Shown piece by piece: positions 28,005-35,874 of a stretch of DNA of 64,000 nucleotides. Numbering within the stretch: position 1 is the stretch's first letter; every line of letters starts with the position of its first letter. The translations under genes and the position numbers were made by a program. The notes beneath the pieces are model-generated. The model was not told where the DNA came from. It did not search any database and was given only the letters and a program-made list of their open reading frames with translations. The stretch covers positions 1 to 64,000 of the forward strand of contig JBMDXA010000167.1 in NCBI GenBank assembly GCA_048594725.1, written 5' to 3'. This DNA is from JAFDZV01 sp048594725. GTDB taxonomy: Bacteria; Bacteroidota; Ignavibacteria; OLB7.

Positions 28005-30701
28005 ATGCTGAACCGCTTTTATCATGCAACGATTCTGGCCTGCTTCCTTCTGGCTCCCCTGGCAGGAGTGCAGGCGCAGCAGGGACTGCGATTGATTCGC
28101 CCGAACGGCGGCGAGACGTTGAACGTTGGGACCAGCGCTCTGATTACATGGGAGGGAATGCCATCGAATACTCCGGTTTCATTGCACTATAGCCCCAACG
28201 GCGGCGCCAACTGGGTGCTGATCGCCAACACGGTGGAGGGGGGACAGTATGCATGGGATGTGCCCAACATGCCCAGCACCCAGTGCCTGGTTCGCGTGCG
28301 ATTCAATGCCGAAGAGACCATTACGACGACGAAAGTGCATAACGGCGAGGTGAACGGGGCGGTCTATAATACCAGTGGAACGCAGTTCGTTACCGCCGGG
28401 GGCGACAACCTCGCCAAGATCTGGACCTCCACCGGAGAGCTTGTGCATTCCCTGAAGGGGCATAGCGATGCGGTGAACTGGGCCACGTTCAGCCCGGATG
28501 GATCGCTCGTGGCAACGGCAAGCGACGATCATACCGCAAGAATCTGGAATGCCTCCACCGGCTCGTTGCTGCATACGCTGGGTGATAGCGTCGCCATCCG
28601 CTCGGTGGCGTTCAGTCCCGATGGAAGCCAGGTGATAACCGCGGGCGAGGACGGCATCGCCAAGATCTGGAACGCAAGCACCGGAGGGCGCCTCCAGGTG
28701 CTGAACGGCCATACCGGTGCGCTCAATGGGGTATCGTACAGCCCCGATGGTAGGCTGATCGTCACTGCAAGTGCCGATAACACCGCGAAGATCTGGAATG
28801 CGGAGACCGGTATTCTTCTCCATACCCTGACTGGCCACACCGATCAGGTCAACTCGGCCCGTTTCAGCCCCGATGGGAATCTTCTGGTGACCGCGAGCCG
28901 GGATAAGAGCGCACGAGTCTGGAGTGTGGTTCAGGGTGTGTACCTGAACACGCTTGGCGGCGGTACTCATCCCGACTGGGTATGGAACGCCTCCTTCAGT
29001 CCGGACGGGAGCCAGATCGTGACGGCCTGCGGTGATGGAAAAATGAGGTTGTATACCACCGGAACCATGCACCTGCATACGTTCGCCGGTCATACCGGTG
29101 ATGTGAAATCTGCGGAATTCAACCGGTCGGGGAACCGGATCATCACCGCCGGGCAGGATACCTACGTGAGAGTCTGGGATATCAAGTCGACCGATCAGGA
29201 GGATATCTCCGATACGGTATTCACCATCTTCCGTCCTCCGCTGCGAGTTCTCAAACCGAATGGAGGGGAGGGACTGGTGCCGGGGACCACCTCGATCATC
29301 GAGTGGGAGGGAACCGCTGTCGCCGAGCCGGTGACGCTCCAGTACAGCACCAACAACGGGGCGCAGTGGAACAGCGTTGCCGAGGCGGCGGTGGGATTGG
29401 GATATGCATGGCGTGTCCCCAGCACCATCAGCAATTCCTGTCTGATGCGTGTTGCCACGGGGGTGAAGCCTATCTCGACCGTGCTTTCGTTCGAGGCGCA
29501 CCAGGCCTGGATCAACGCCGCGGCCTTCAGCAAGGATGGAGAACGGTTCGCCACCGCAAGCGACGATGCCACCGCCAGAGTCTGGTCCACCGATGACGGC
29601 GCCTTTCTCTTTTCTCTGGCCGGCCACACCGACGATGTCTGGTGGGCGGCATTCAGCTATGATGGGGCCTTTATCGCCACGGCCAGCGCCGATCGTAACG
29701 TCAAGATCTGGAACGCTGCCAATGGGCAGCTGATACGCACCCTTACCGGCCATACCAGCGGCGTGGAGTATGTGGAATTCAGCCCCGATGGAAGGCTGCT
29801 GGCAACGGCAAGCGAGGATCGTACGGTGAAGATCTGGGACGTGAGCGATGGCTCGGTGGTGAGAACGATTTCCGGCCACAGCAATGGCGTGTATGCGGTG
29901 ACGTTCAGCCCGGACGGCAGCCTGATTGCCACGGCAAGCAGAGATAAGACCGTGAAGCTCTGGAACGCCGAAACCGGAGCTCTGATCCGCATCTTCGGCA
30001 GGCATACCGATCAGGTCCATTCCGTCCGCTTCAGCCCCGATGGGAAACGCCTGGTCACCGGATCACGGGACAATACCGCTAAAGTCTGGGATCTGGAGAC
30101 CGGAGAGGAGTATTTCACCATGACCGGACATACGGATTGGATCTGGCGGGTGTCCTATAATCCCAGCCAGACCTTGATAGCAACGGCCGGCCGGGATGGC
30201 ACCGCCAGATTGTGGAATGCCACGACGGGCGAGCTTCTGCAGACGTTGCGCGGGCATACATCCGATGTGGGGGCTGCGGAATTCAATGCCGACGGCTCCC
30301 TGCTGCTTACCGCCGCCAACGATAAATACGCGAAAGTCTGGGGCATTCTGAACGATTTCCGGGAAAGCGATGTCTCCGACGCTCTCTGGTCTATCGTTCC
30401 TCCTGCTTCGGTGCGCACCGGGGAAGGTGATGAGTTGGCCGGCACTGGTCTGTACCAGAATCATCCCAACCCGGTGCGGGGCATTACCTCGATAGGATAT
30501 GATGTGACGATGGCCGGCGGGGTGGAACTGGTGGTTACCAGCGCTCTGGGCGAGCGCATCGCAACGCTGGTAGGAGAGGAACAGGAGGCCGGCCACCATA
30601 CCGTCCGGTTCGATGCCACCGATGTTCCGTCGGGCATCTACTTCTATACGCTGAGCACCCCATCCGGCCGGACAACCAGACGGATGGTTGTGGAGCATTG
30701 A
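28005..30701 (+). CDS. Secreted double WD40-propeller protein with type IX sorting domain
   Basis: The 898-residue product has a signal peptide (about 1-25), an Ig-like segment beginning LIRPNGGETLNVG (about 30-105) and seven WD40 blades (about 110-395). A short strand DISDTVFTIF near 400 precedes a second Ig-like segment LKPNGGEGLVPG (about 415-488) and seven more blades (about 495-785). The strand VSDALWSIV follows near 792, then a Por/T9SS sorting domain (about 812-898; LYQNHPNPV, GERIATLV, PSGIYFYTL). The SD-x-x-x-x-I strands look like the missing last strand of each Ig-like domain, so each propeller seems inserted in an Ig domain. The protein should be exported through the type IX system and act in binding at the cell surface. 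Confidence 0.9.
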   Translation: MLNRFYHATILACFLLAPLAGVQAQQGLRLIRPNGGETLNVGTSALITWEGMPSNTPVSLHYSPNGGANWVLIANTVEGGQYAWDVPNMPSTQCLVRVRFNAEETITTTKVHNGEVNGAVYNTSGTQFVTAGGDNLAKIWTSTGELVHSLKGHSDAVNWATFSPDGSLVATASDDHTARIWNASTGSLLHTLGDSVAIRSVAFSPDGSQVITAGEDGIAKIWNASTGGRLQVLNGHTGALNGVSYSPDGRLIVTASADNTAKIWNAETGILLHTLTGHTDQVNSARFSPDGNLLVTASRDKSARVWSVVQGVYLNTLGGGTHPDWVWNASFSPDGSQIVTACGDGKMRLYTTGTMHLHTFAGHTGDVKSAEFNRSGNRIITAGQDTYVRVWDIKSTDQEDISDTVFTIFRPPLRVLKPNGGEGLVPGTTSIIEWEGTAVAEPVTLQYSTNNGAQWNSVAEAAVGLGYAWRVPSTISNSCLMRVATGVKPISTVLSFEAHQAWINAAAFSKDGERFATASDDATARVWSTDDGAFLFSLAGHTDDVWWAAFSYDGAFIATASADRNVKIWNAANGQLIRTLTGHTSGVEYVEFSPDGRLLATASEDRTVKIWDVSDGSVVRTISGHSNGVYAVTFSPDGSLIATASRDKTVKLWNAETGALIRIFGRHTDQVHSVRFSPDGKRLVTGSRDNTAKVWDLETGEEYFTMTGHTDWIWRVSYNPSQTLIATAGRDGTARLWNATTGELLQTLRGHTSDVGAAEFNADGSLLLTAANDKYAKVWGILNDFRESDVSDALWSIVPPASVRTGEGDELAGTGLYQNHPNPVRGITSIGYDVTMAGGVELVVTSALGERIATLVGEEQEAGHHTVRFDATDVPSGIYFYTLSTPSGRTTRRMVVEH

Positions 30702-30737
30702 TACACCGGGGCCGCCGGCGGAAGTCTGGAATACACG

Positions 30738-30769
30738 AAGGGGATGGCCTGTACGGCCATCCCCTTTTC
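30738..30769 (+). terminator. Terminator between convergent genes
   Basis: Perfect 12-base stem AAGGGGATGGCC / GGCCATCCCCTT with a five-base loop and a TT tail, between the WD40 gene and the convergent minus-strand heptad-repeat gene. Confidence 0.85.
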
Positions 30770-30796
30770 ATTGATGATTATCCTGCCGGATACGCC

Positions 30797-32344
30797 TTAC
30801 TTGGTGACCGTCATCGTCTTGGTCTCCGAGAAGCTCCCTCCCACCAGACGGTAGAGATAGAGACCGCTCGGCAGATCGCGCGCGTCGCAGGTTACCGAGT
30901 GGGTGCCGGCGGGGACCACCTCATCCTTCAGCACCTTTACCGGCTTGCCGGCAGCGTCGAACACCGTAAGGGTGACATGCTCCTCCTTCGGCACCACGAA
31001 ATTGATCGTGGTGGATTCGGAGAAGGGATTGGGGCGATTGGCCTCCAGAGTATACCCGGCACTGCTCGACGATGCGGCCGCCATCTCAGTGGCCGTGGGC
31101 ACATCGGAGGTGCCCCCGCTCAGGGTATCCACCTTCCTGCCGCGTGCCATCGTAATCACCACCATGCTCGTTGTCACCTTCGGGGAGCTGCTGTCGTGAT
31201 AGACCTTGATGAGCATCTGTTCGTTGGACCCATCCTGAAGGCGGAGCGAGTCGTTGCCGATCAGGATGAGGTTGTTTCCCAGCGTGAACGGTGCCATCGT
31301 GGTCTGGGAAGGGGGAACCGGGAAATCGGCAAGATCGGTTCCTTCGCTGCTGAACGAACGGATATAGATCGTCCTGCTGCTCTTCTCTCCGTCGGTATCC
31401 TTGAACTTTCTGATGATGATCTGGCTGGAGCCTGCCGAGAGGCCTCCCTGAGCCGCAGGCTCCGCCGAGTCGCTCGTGGAGATCACCACCACACGATCTT
31501 CCCGCTTCCAGATATCGTTGCTGCCCGGATGGTTTCCTTCCAGAACGATGGTCTCGCTGTTCTGCCCTCCGTATGCCGATGGCGAGGTCTTGCAGGCTAC
31601 CGAGATATTCTTGCACTGGTCCGGGACAGCACCATGTCCCATCACCACGATATGATGCCGCTCTCCATTCTCATCCTTGTCCACGCTCACCCTGACACTG
31701 GGGAGGGTGAAATTGACCGCGGAAAAGCTCGGGTTGATCTGCTTCAGCGATTCGCGGGCGCTCTGGAGCGCCTGTTCGGCCTGGAGGAGCGATTCCCGGA
31801 GCGCTGCGGTATCGCCGTTCATCTGGGACTCCATCTTCCGCAGTTCGCGGTTTTTTACGCGGATATCGCGTTCGATACGGCGCACGTCGCGCTGCACTTC
31901 CCGCGCGGCCCGGGCGCTCTCGCGGACCTTGAGGATCTCTTCGCGGATCTGGTGCTGAAGCGAGTCCATGGTATTGATGGAGATTCCTTCCGGGAGCATT
32001 TCAAACTCCGTTGCATCGAGCTGGAACTCCTTGGCGTCCAGCTCGAAATCACTGGCATCGAGCTCGAAGTCGTGCGCATCCAGCTGGAAGTCCGTTGCAT
32101 CGAGTTCAAACTCCTTAGCATCCAGCTCAAATTCCTTTGCATCGAGTTCGAATTCCAGGGCATCGGCCTCGAATTCCCGTGCATCGGCTTCGATGTCGGC
32201 GGGGTCCAGCGGCGGCAGGGGAGGCAACGGCGGCACCGCTACCGATGGCGGGGCAGGGGGAGTCGGGGTCTCGGTTGTCTGCGCTGCCAGCGGCAGGGCT
32301 GAAAGGATGGCTATCCCTACTGGAAGCAATTTGTTGATGTTCAT
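30797..32344 (-). CDS. Secreted protein with Phe/Ala heptad repeats, coiled coil and type IX sorting domain
   Basis: The 515-residue product has a signal peptide (MNINKLLPVGIAILSALPLAAQ) and a Pro-rich linker. A tandem run of about nine seven-residue units of the type FELDAKE follows (about residues 42-108; DNA about 32000-32205). A charged coiled coil (about 115-190) is followed by a globular region of unknown fold and a Por/T9SS sorting domain (about 430-515; NRPNPFSESTTI, LPSGLYLYRL). It is thus likely surface-exposed or secreted. The ATG at 32344 is preceded by GGGAGGT. It is transcribed divergently from an ECF sigma factor with its probable anti-sigma, which may control it. No family is recognised for the repeat region. 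Confidence 0.8.
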   Translation of the reverse strand: MNINKLLPVGIAILSALPLAAQTTETPTPPAPPSVAVPPLPPLPPLDPADIEADAREFEADALEFELDAKEFELDAKEFELDATDFQLDAHDFELDASDFELDAKEFQLDATEFEMLPEGISINTMDSLQHQIREEILKVRESARAAREVQRDVRRIERDIRVKNRELRKMESQMNGDTAALRESLLQAEQALQSARESLKQINPSFSAVNFTLPSVRVSVDKDENGERHHIVVMGHGAVPDQCKNISVACKTSPSAYGGQNSETIVLEGNHPGSNDIWKREDRVVVISTSDSAEPAAQGGLSAGSSQIIIRKFKDTDGEKSSRTIYIRSFSSEGTDLADFPVPPSQTTMAPFTLGNNLILIGNDSLRLQDGSNEQMLIKVYHDSSSPKVTTSMVVITMARGRKVDTLSGGTSDVPTATEMAAASSSSAGYTLEANRPNPFSESTTINFVVPKEEHVTLTVFDAAGKPVKVLKDEVVPAGTHSVTCDARDLPSGLYLYRLVGGSFSETKTMTVTK

Positions 32345-32515
32345 CGCGCGTACCTCCCTGTTGGATCTAGGGTCGTTTGTTGACTGACTGCTGTTTTCCA
32401 CGTTTGGAGCTTGTGACGGAGCCTATGGCCGTGATGTTCCGTTGAAAATCGGTGTGGAACATCTTTGCATCCGCTCCGTCCTAAAGCGCGATTGTATGTG
32501 TAAACTATTCCATCC

Positions 32516-33214
32516 ATGGACCTAGTCACCGGTAACGCGGCTGTTTTGGACTATATAGACGGGTTCCGAAGCGAACAGCCAGTAGGGAATGGGCCGGTGG
32601 TCCATTCCGTACGGGAACGGGATCGCGTTGCCTCGCTTGGCGATGCCGAGCTGGTGAGTGAATGCCTGGAAGGGAGTTCCCTTGCGTTCAACGAACTGGT
32701 GGTGCGGTATCGCGCGAAAGTGGTTCGCCTGATCGCCTCCACACTCGGGCAGGATGCGGAGATAGAGGATTTCGCCCAGGATATCTTCGTGAAGGTCTAT
32801 CTTTCCCTCGGAAAATTCCGCGGGGATTCCTCCTTCTCCACCTATCTCTATACGGTGACGGTGAACCGTTGCCGCGACGAGCTTCGCAAGACCAAACTCC
32901 GTAAGTTCTTCTCCTTCGACGAGTGGTTCTCCTCCAGCGACGGTGCCGCGCATCTTTCGCAGGAGGAGGAGCCGGAGATCGAGGGGAACGAGCGTCGCAG
33001 CGCCGTCCGCTCGGCCATGAAGCGGCTCCCCTCCAACACCCAGATGCTGCTGCATCTGCGCGAGGTGGAGGAGCTGAGCTACAAGGAGCTGGCCGATATC
33101 TTCGAGGTGGAGATCGGCACGATCAAATCCCGGCTCGCCCGGGCGCGTGACCGTCTTCGCGAGGCACTGTATCCCTATATCAATGATGGGACGCTGCCGG
33201 GAGAGAGGAAGTAG
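32516..33214 (+). CDS. ECF-type RNA polymerase sigma factor
   Basis: The 232-residue product has an N-terminal extension of about 35 residues, sigma region 2 (about 45-115; AFNELVVRYRAKVVRLI, DFAQDIFVKVYLSLGKFRGDSS) and sigma region 4 (about 160-215; LPSNTQMLLHLREVEELSYKELADIF, IGTIKSRLARARDRLREAL). The layout is that of SigE/RpoE-like extracytoplasmic-function sigma factors. The downstream gene encodes a membrane protein with an anti-sigma-like N-terminus, and the divergent upstream gene is a secreted heptad-repeat protein, a plausible target. The exact start is uncertain. Confidence 0.92.
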   Translation: MDLVTGNAAVLDYIDGFRSEQPVGNGPVVHSVRERDRVASLGDAELVSECLEGSSLAFNELVVRYRAKVVRLIASTLGQDAEIEDFAQDIFVKVYLSLGKFRGDSSFSTYLYTVTVNRCRDELRKTKLRKFFSFDEWFSSSDGAAHLSQEEEPEIEGNERRSAVRSAMKRLPSNTQMLLHLREVEELSYKELADIFEVEIGTIKSRLARARDRLREALYPYINDGTLPGERK

Positions 33215-33352
33215 GATGATCGTAACGCTAACCATACCGAAAACATCGGCCGGGCATCAGACGTCAGATCTTCTCTGTTGCTTCGGAACCGGCTTGAGAA
33301 TGAACGTGCACAACAGATTATCGACCGTAGCAGACGAAGGCTCAATGTCATC

Positions 33353-34906
33353 ATGAGTTATAACCTTTCCAATACCGAACGAACGCTTCTCTCTGCGTAC
33401 CTCGATGGCGAGATCTCCGCCACCGAACGGGTACAGGCGGAGCAGTTGCTGACGCGTTCGGAGGGAGCACGGGCATACCTGAACGAGATTCGGGCGGTCC
33501 ATGATCTCTCGGGAAGCGTTCTGACGGGGACTTCCATTCTGGAGGGGAGCAGCGGTGCTCCGTTCTCTGCCAAACTTTCCGGAAAGGCTATCGAGGCCGC
33601 TGCGGAGAAAGCTATCTACTCGAAAGCCGTGGCCCTGGGTTCGTGGGGGCTTGCCGGAGTTGCCGGCGTGGCTGCCGTTGCCGTTGGAATGGTGCTCTCG
33701 GTGGCTACTCCCTCACGCCCGGTTGCCGGCAACACTTCTCCGCGTCCCGTTCCGCAATCCAGAACCATGACGGCGCCGGAGGTAACTGCCACGGCACCCG
33801 TGATCGATCTGGATACGAGCAATCTGCTGGTGTCGCCGATGACCCCATCCGATCTTTTCGCCTTCGCCGTGGATGGCACGCTCCCCATCAAGTCGACCAA
33901 GGGGAGCTATATCACCCTGGCGCCGCAGGGAAAGGCATCGATGGCGCTTGAAGTACACGCCGATGCCCCGGAGGATATCTCCGAACGTCTCCTCTCGTTC
34001 GATGCCCCCGCCCTGGCGATGTTCGATTCCATCCAGCGGGTGGTGCGTACCTCGCTGTTGCAGTATTCCAACGAGCGGATAGCGCTTCGCGCCGATCTGC
34101 AATCGCTTCGCCTTGGCGTCATCCGCTCGTTCGAACGGGCGGCACCCCATATGCCGATGGAGATCCGCGAGCGGCTGGACCGCTCCCGCATGCAGATCGC
34201 GGCGGTGCAGCGGAGCTTCGGCGGGGGAGAGATCGGGGTAGGCGGAACCGGGGGACCGGGAGAGGGAAATGAAGACCAGATCCCCTATCTGCTGGTATCG
34301 TTCGGGGGAACCGGCGACCAGATGCATCAGTTCGATCCTCCCGATGAGCGGATCATCTTCAATGTGAGCGAACCGGCTGTGCTGATCGACCAGCGGTCGC
34401 TGGTGGCGTTGCAGCGTATGGTGCCCGCCCCGCCGGTGATCCCATTCTTCGCCGATGCCGATGATGCGCGGGAGACGCTGAATGTCAGCCCGGTGGGGAT
34501 GCGTCCGCGTAGCAAGGTGAAGCGTTATACGGTTTCGGCCAGCGAACAGCAAGGGCTGCAGGAGCGGGACAACATCATGTCGCCGAATGGTCTTTTTCCG
34601 ATTCCCCCTCAGGGTGCGAATCCTCCGGCAAGCCCCATCAGGGTGCAGGAAGGGCAATCCGATATCGTGCGGATGAGAGAGGCGCTTCAGCGTGCCGATG
34701 AGGCCGTGCGCCGTGCCGATAGCATCATGCAGCGGATGAGAAAGGAACTGGAGATCAAGGTGAGAAGCGAGGGGAGGGGCAATACCATCCGGTTGGATGG
34801 CTATAATGGCCGCATAGAGATGAACGGCTCGCTGAATGTGGAAGATAGCGGGACGAATGATGGTCCCCGGATCAATCCCGGTGATACTGATAAGGATGAT
34901 GAATGA
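33353..34906 (+). CDS. Probable membrane anti-sigma factor with long extracytoplasmic region
   Basis: The 517-residue product starts with an anti-sigma-like domain (about 1-60; RTLLSAYLDGEISATERVQAEQLL), as in zf-HC2 anti-sigma proteins but without the zinc ligands. A membrane helix (about 88-110, WGLAGVAGVAAVAVGMVL) and an extracytoplasmic region of about 400 residues with no recognised domain follow; the C-terminus has a coiled-coil stretch (near 440-475) and an acidic end. The start at 33353 is chosen because the anti-sigma motif begins there and GAAGG lies upstream. Placement after the ECF sigma gene supports a cognate pair. Confidence 0.75.
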   Translation: MSYNLSNTERTLLSAYLDGEISATERVQAEQLLTRSEGARAYLNEIRAVHDLSGSVLTGTSILEGSSGAPFSAKLSGKAIEAAAEKAIYSKAVALGSWGLAGVAGVAAVAVGMVLSVATPSRPVAGNTSPRPVPQSRTMTAPEVTATAPVIDLDTSNLLVSPMTPSDLFAFAVDGTLPIKSTKGSYITLAPQGKASMALEVHADAPEDISERLLSFDAPALAMFDSIQRVVRTSLLQYSNERIALRADLQSLRLGVIRSFERAAPHMPMEIRERLDRSRMQIAAVQRSFGGGEIGVGGTGGPGEGNEDQIPYLLVSFGGTGDQMHQFDPPDERIIFNVSEPAVLIDQRSLVALQRMVPAPPVIPFFADADDARETLNVSPVGMRPRSKVKRYTVSASEQQGLQERDNIMSPNGLFPIPPQGANPPASPIRVQEGQSDIVRMREALQRADEAVRRADSIMQRMRKELEIKVRSEGRGNTIRLDGYNGRIEMNGSLNVEDSGTNDGPRINPGDTDKDDE

Positions 34907-34954
34907 TCCTCCGGCGATGCCGGGGAGCGAGCATGGAGCTTCGAAACGATACAG

Positions 34955-34981
34955 GAAAGGGCGCCCTCTGGGCGCCCTTTC
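34955..34981. terminator. Bidirectional terminator between the anti-sigma and arsI-like genes
   Basis: Perfect 12-base stem GAAAGGGCGCCC / GGGCGCCCTTTC with a three-base loop, between convergent genes. The rest of the 231-base gap shows nothing coding. Confidence 0.8.
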
Positions 34982-35137
34982 GCATTGATGCAGTGCGGTT
35001 CCGGCCGGAGATGCTCAACAGTACGGCCCCGTCCCTCCTGCTACCGGCCGTGGATACCGCGGCCGAACCGCCTATCCCGGAATTCATCGTCCGGATTTGC
35101 AGCGATGGCCCGATATATCGATGCCGATCTCTCCTTC

Positions 35138-35683
35138 CTAGCAGCAGTCCGAGCCCGGAGTACAGGCGGGCGCCTGGCCCACCTCTATCATCACCGGCTG
35201 GAAGCGAGGGGCGATCGCATCATTGGTGTCATTAGTTCCTGTGGCCGCCTCTGCGGAATCGCCGCAGCAGACCGGGATTTCCGGCAGGTTATCCTCCAGC
35301 ACCACAAAGACCTCCCATTCGTAGCCGTCCGGATCAAACGCCCAGGTCTTGTCCTGCACCGCATAACAGCATTCGGTTCCCATCTCATCCCTGGTATCCA
35401 GACCGGCCGCCCTCCACCGTTCCCGTATCGCCAGCACATCCTCGGTGGAAGCCACCTGGATGCCCAGATGGGAGAGCGCCCCCTGCTCGCGCACCGGATG
35501 TTCGTTCAGCGCCAGATTGAGCGGCGGATTCTGTACGTCGAACTTCGCATATCCGGTGCGCACCTTCGCCGGCTCTATGCCGAACATCGTCCGGTAGAAC
35601 TGGATGCTCCGTTCCACGTTGCTGACATTCAAAGAGATATGAGCCTTCAAGGCCCTTACCTCTCGTTCTCCGGTAGTCGTCAT
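35138..35683 (-). CDS. arsI: ArsI/CadI-family glyoxalase-fold dioxygenase
   Basis: The 181-residue product has the vicinal-oxygen-chelate fold of ArsI, a non-haem iron enzyme that cleaves the carbon-arsenic bond of methylarsenicals, and of cadmium-induced CadI. It has AHISLNVSNVERSIQFYRTMFG at the N-terminus, the arsenical-binding vicinal cysteines C105-C106 in GTECCYAVQDKTW, and likely metal ligands H15, H72 and E124. Further cysteines lie at the C-terminus (PVCCGDS, GSDCC). AAGGAG precedes the ATG. Arsenosugar genes lie 3 kb away on the same strand. Arsenic rather than cadmium as substrate is inference from the cysteine pair and neighbours. Confidence 0.88.
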   Translation of the reverse strand: MTTTGEREVRALKAHISLNVSNVERSIQFYRTMFGIEPAKVRTGYAKFDVQNPPLNLALNEHPVREQGALSHLGIQVASTEDVLAIRERWRAAGLDTRDEMGTECCYAVQDKTWAFDPDGYEWEVFVVLEDNLPEIPVCCGDSAEAATGTNDTNDAIAPRFQPVMIEVGQAPACTPGSDCC

Positions 35684-35874
35684 GCGCTTCTCTCCTTATA
35701 TATGGATAGGCATATTTGTTTCGGGACCAACGTACGGAATGTTCTTATAGATGTAAAAGCGTAGTTGCTGGCTGGCTGCGACTCCAACACTCCTGAGATG
35801 GATAAACGGTTCCGGGAGATGCTGGAACAAGGGAGCAGGAGAGGCGATAGGGGGTTCATCCTTTCCGGTGATCG

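Noticed and set aside
31968..32387. Repetitive Ser-rich frame on the plus strand
   Set aside because: It is the antisense reading of the FELDAKE heptad repeat, whose minus-strand gene has a signal peptide, ribosome site and sorting domain.
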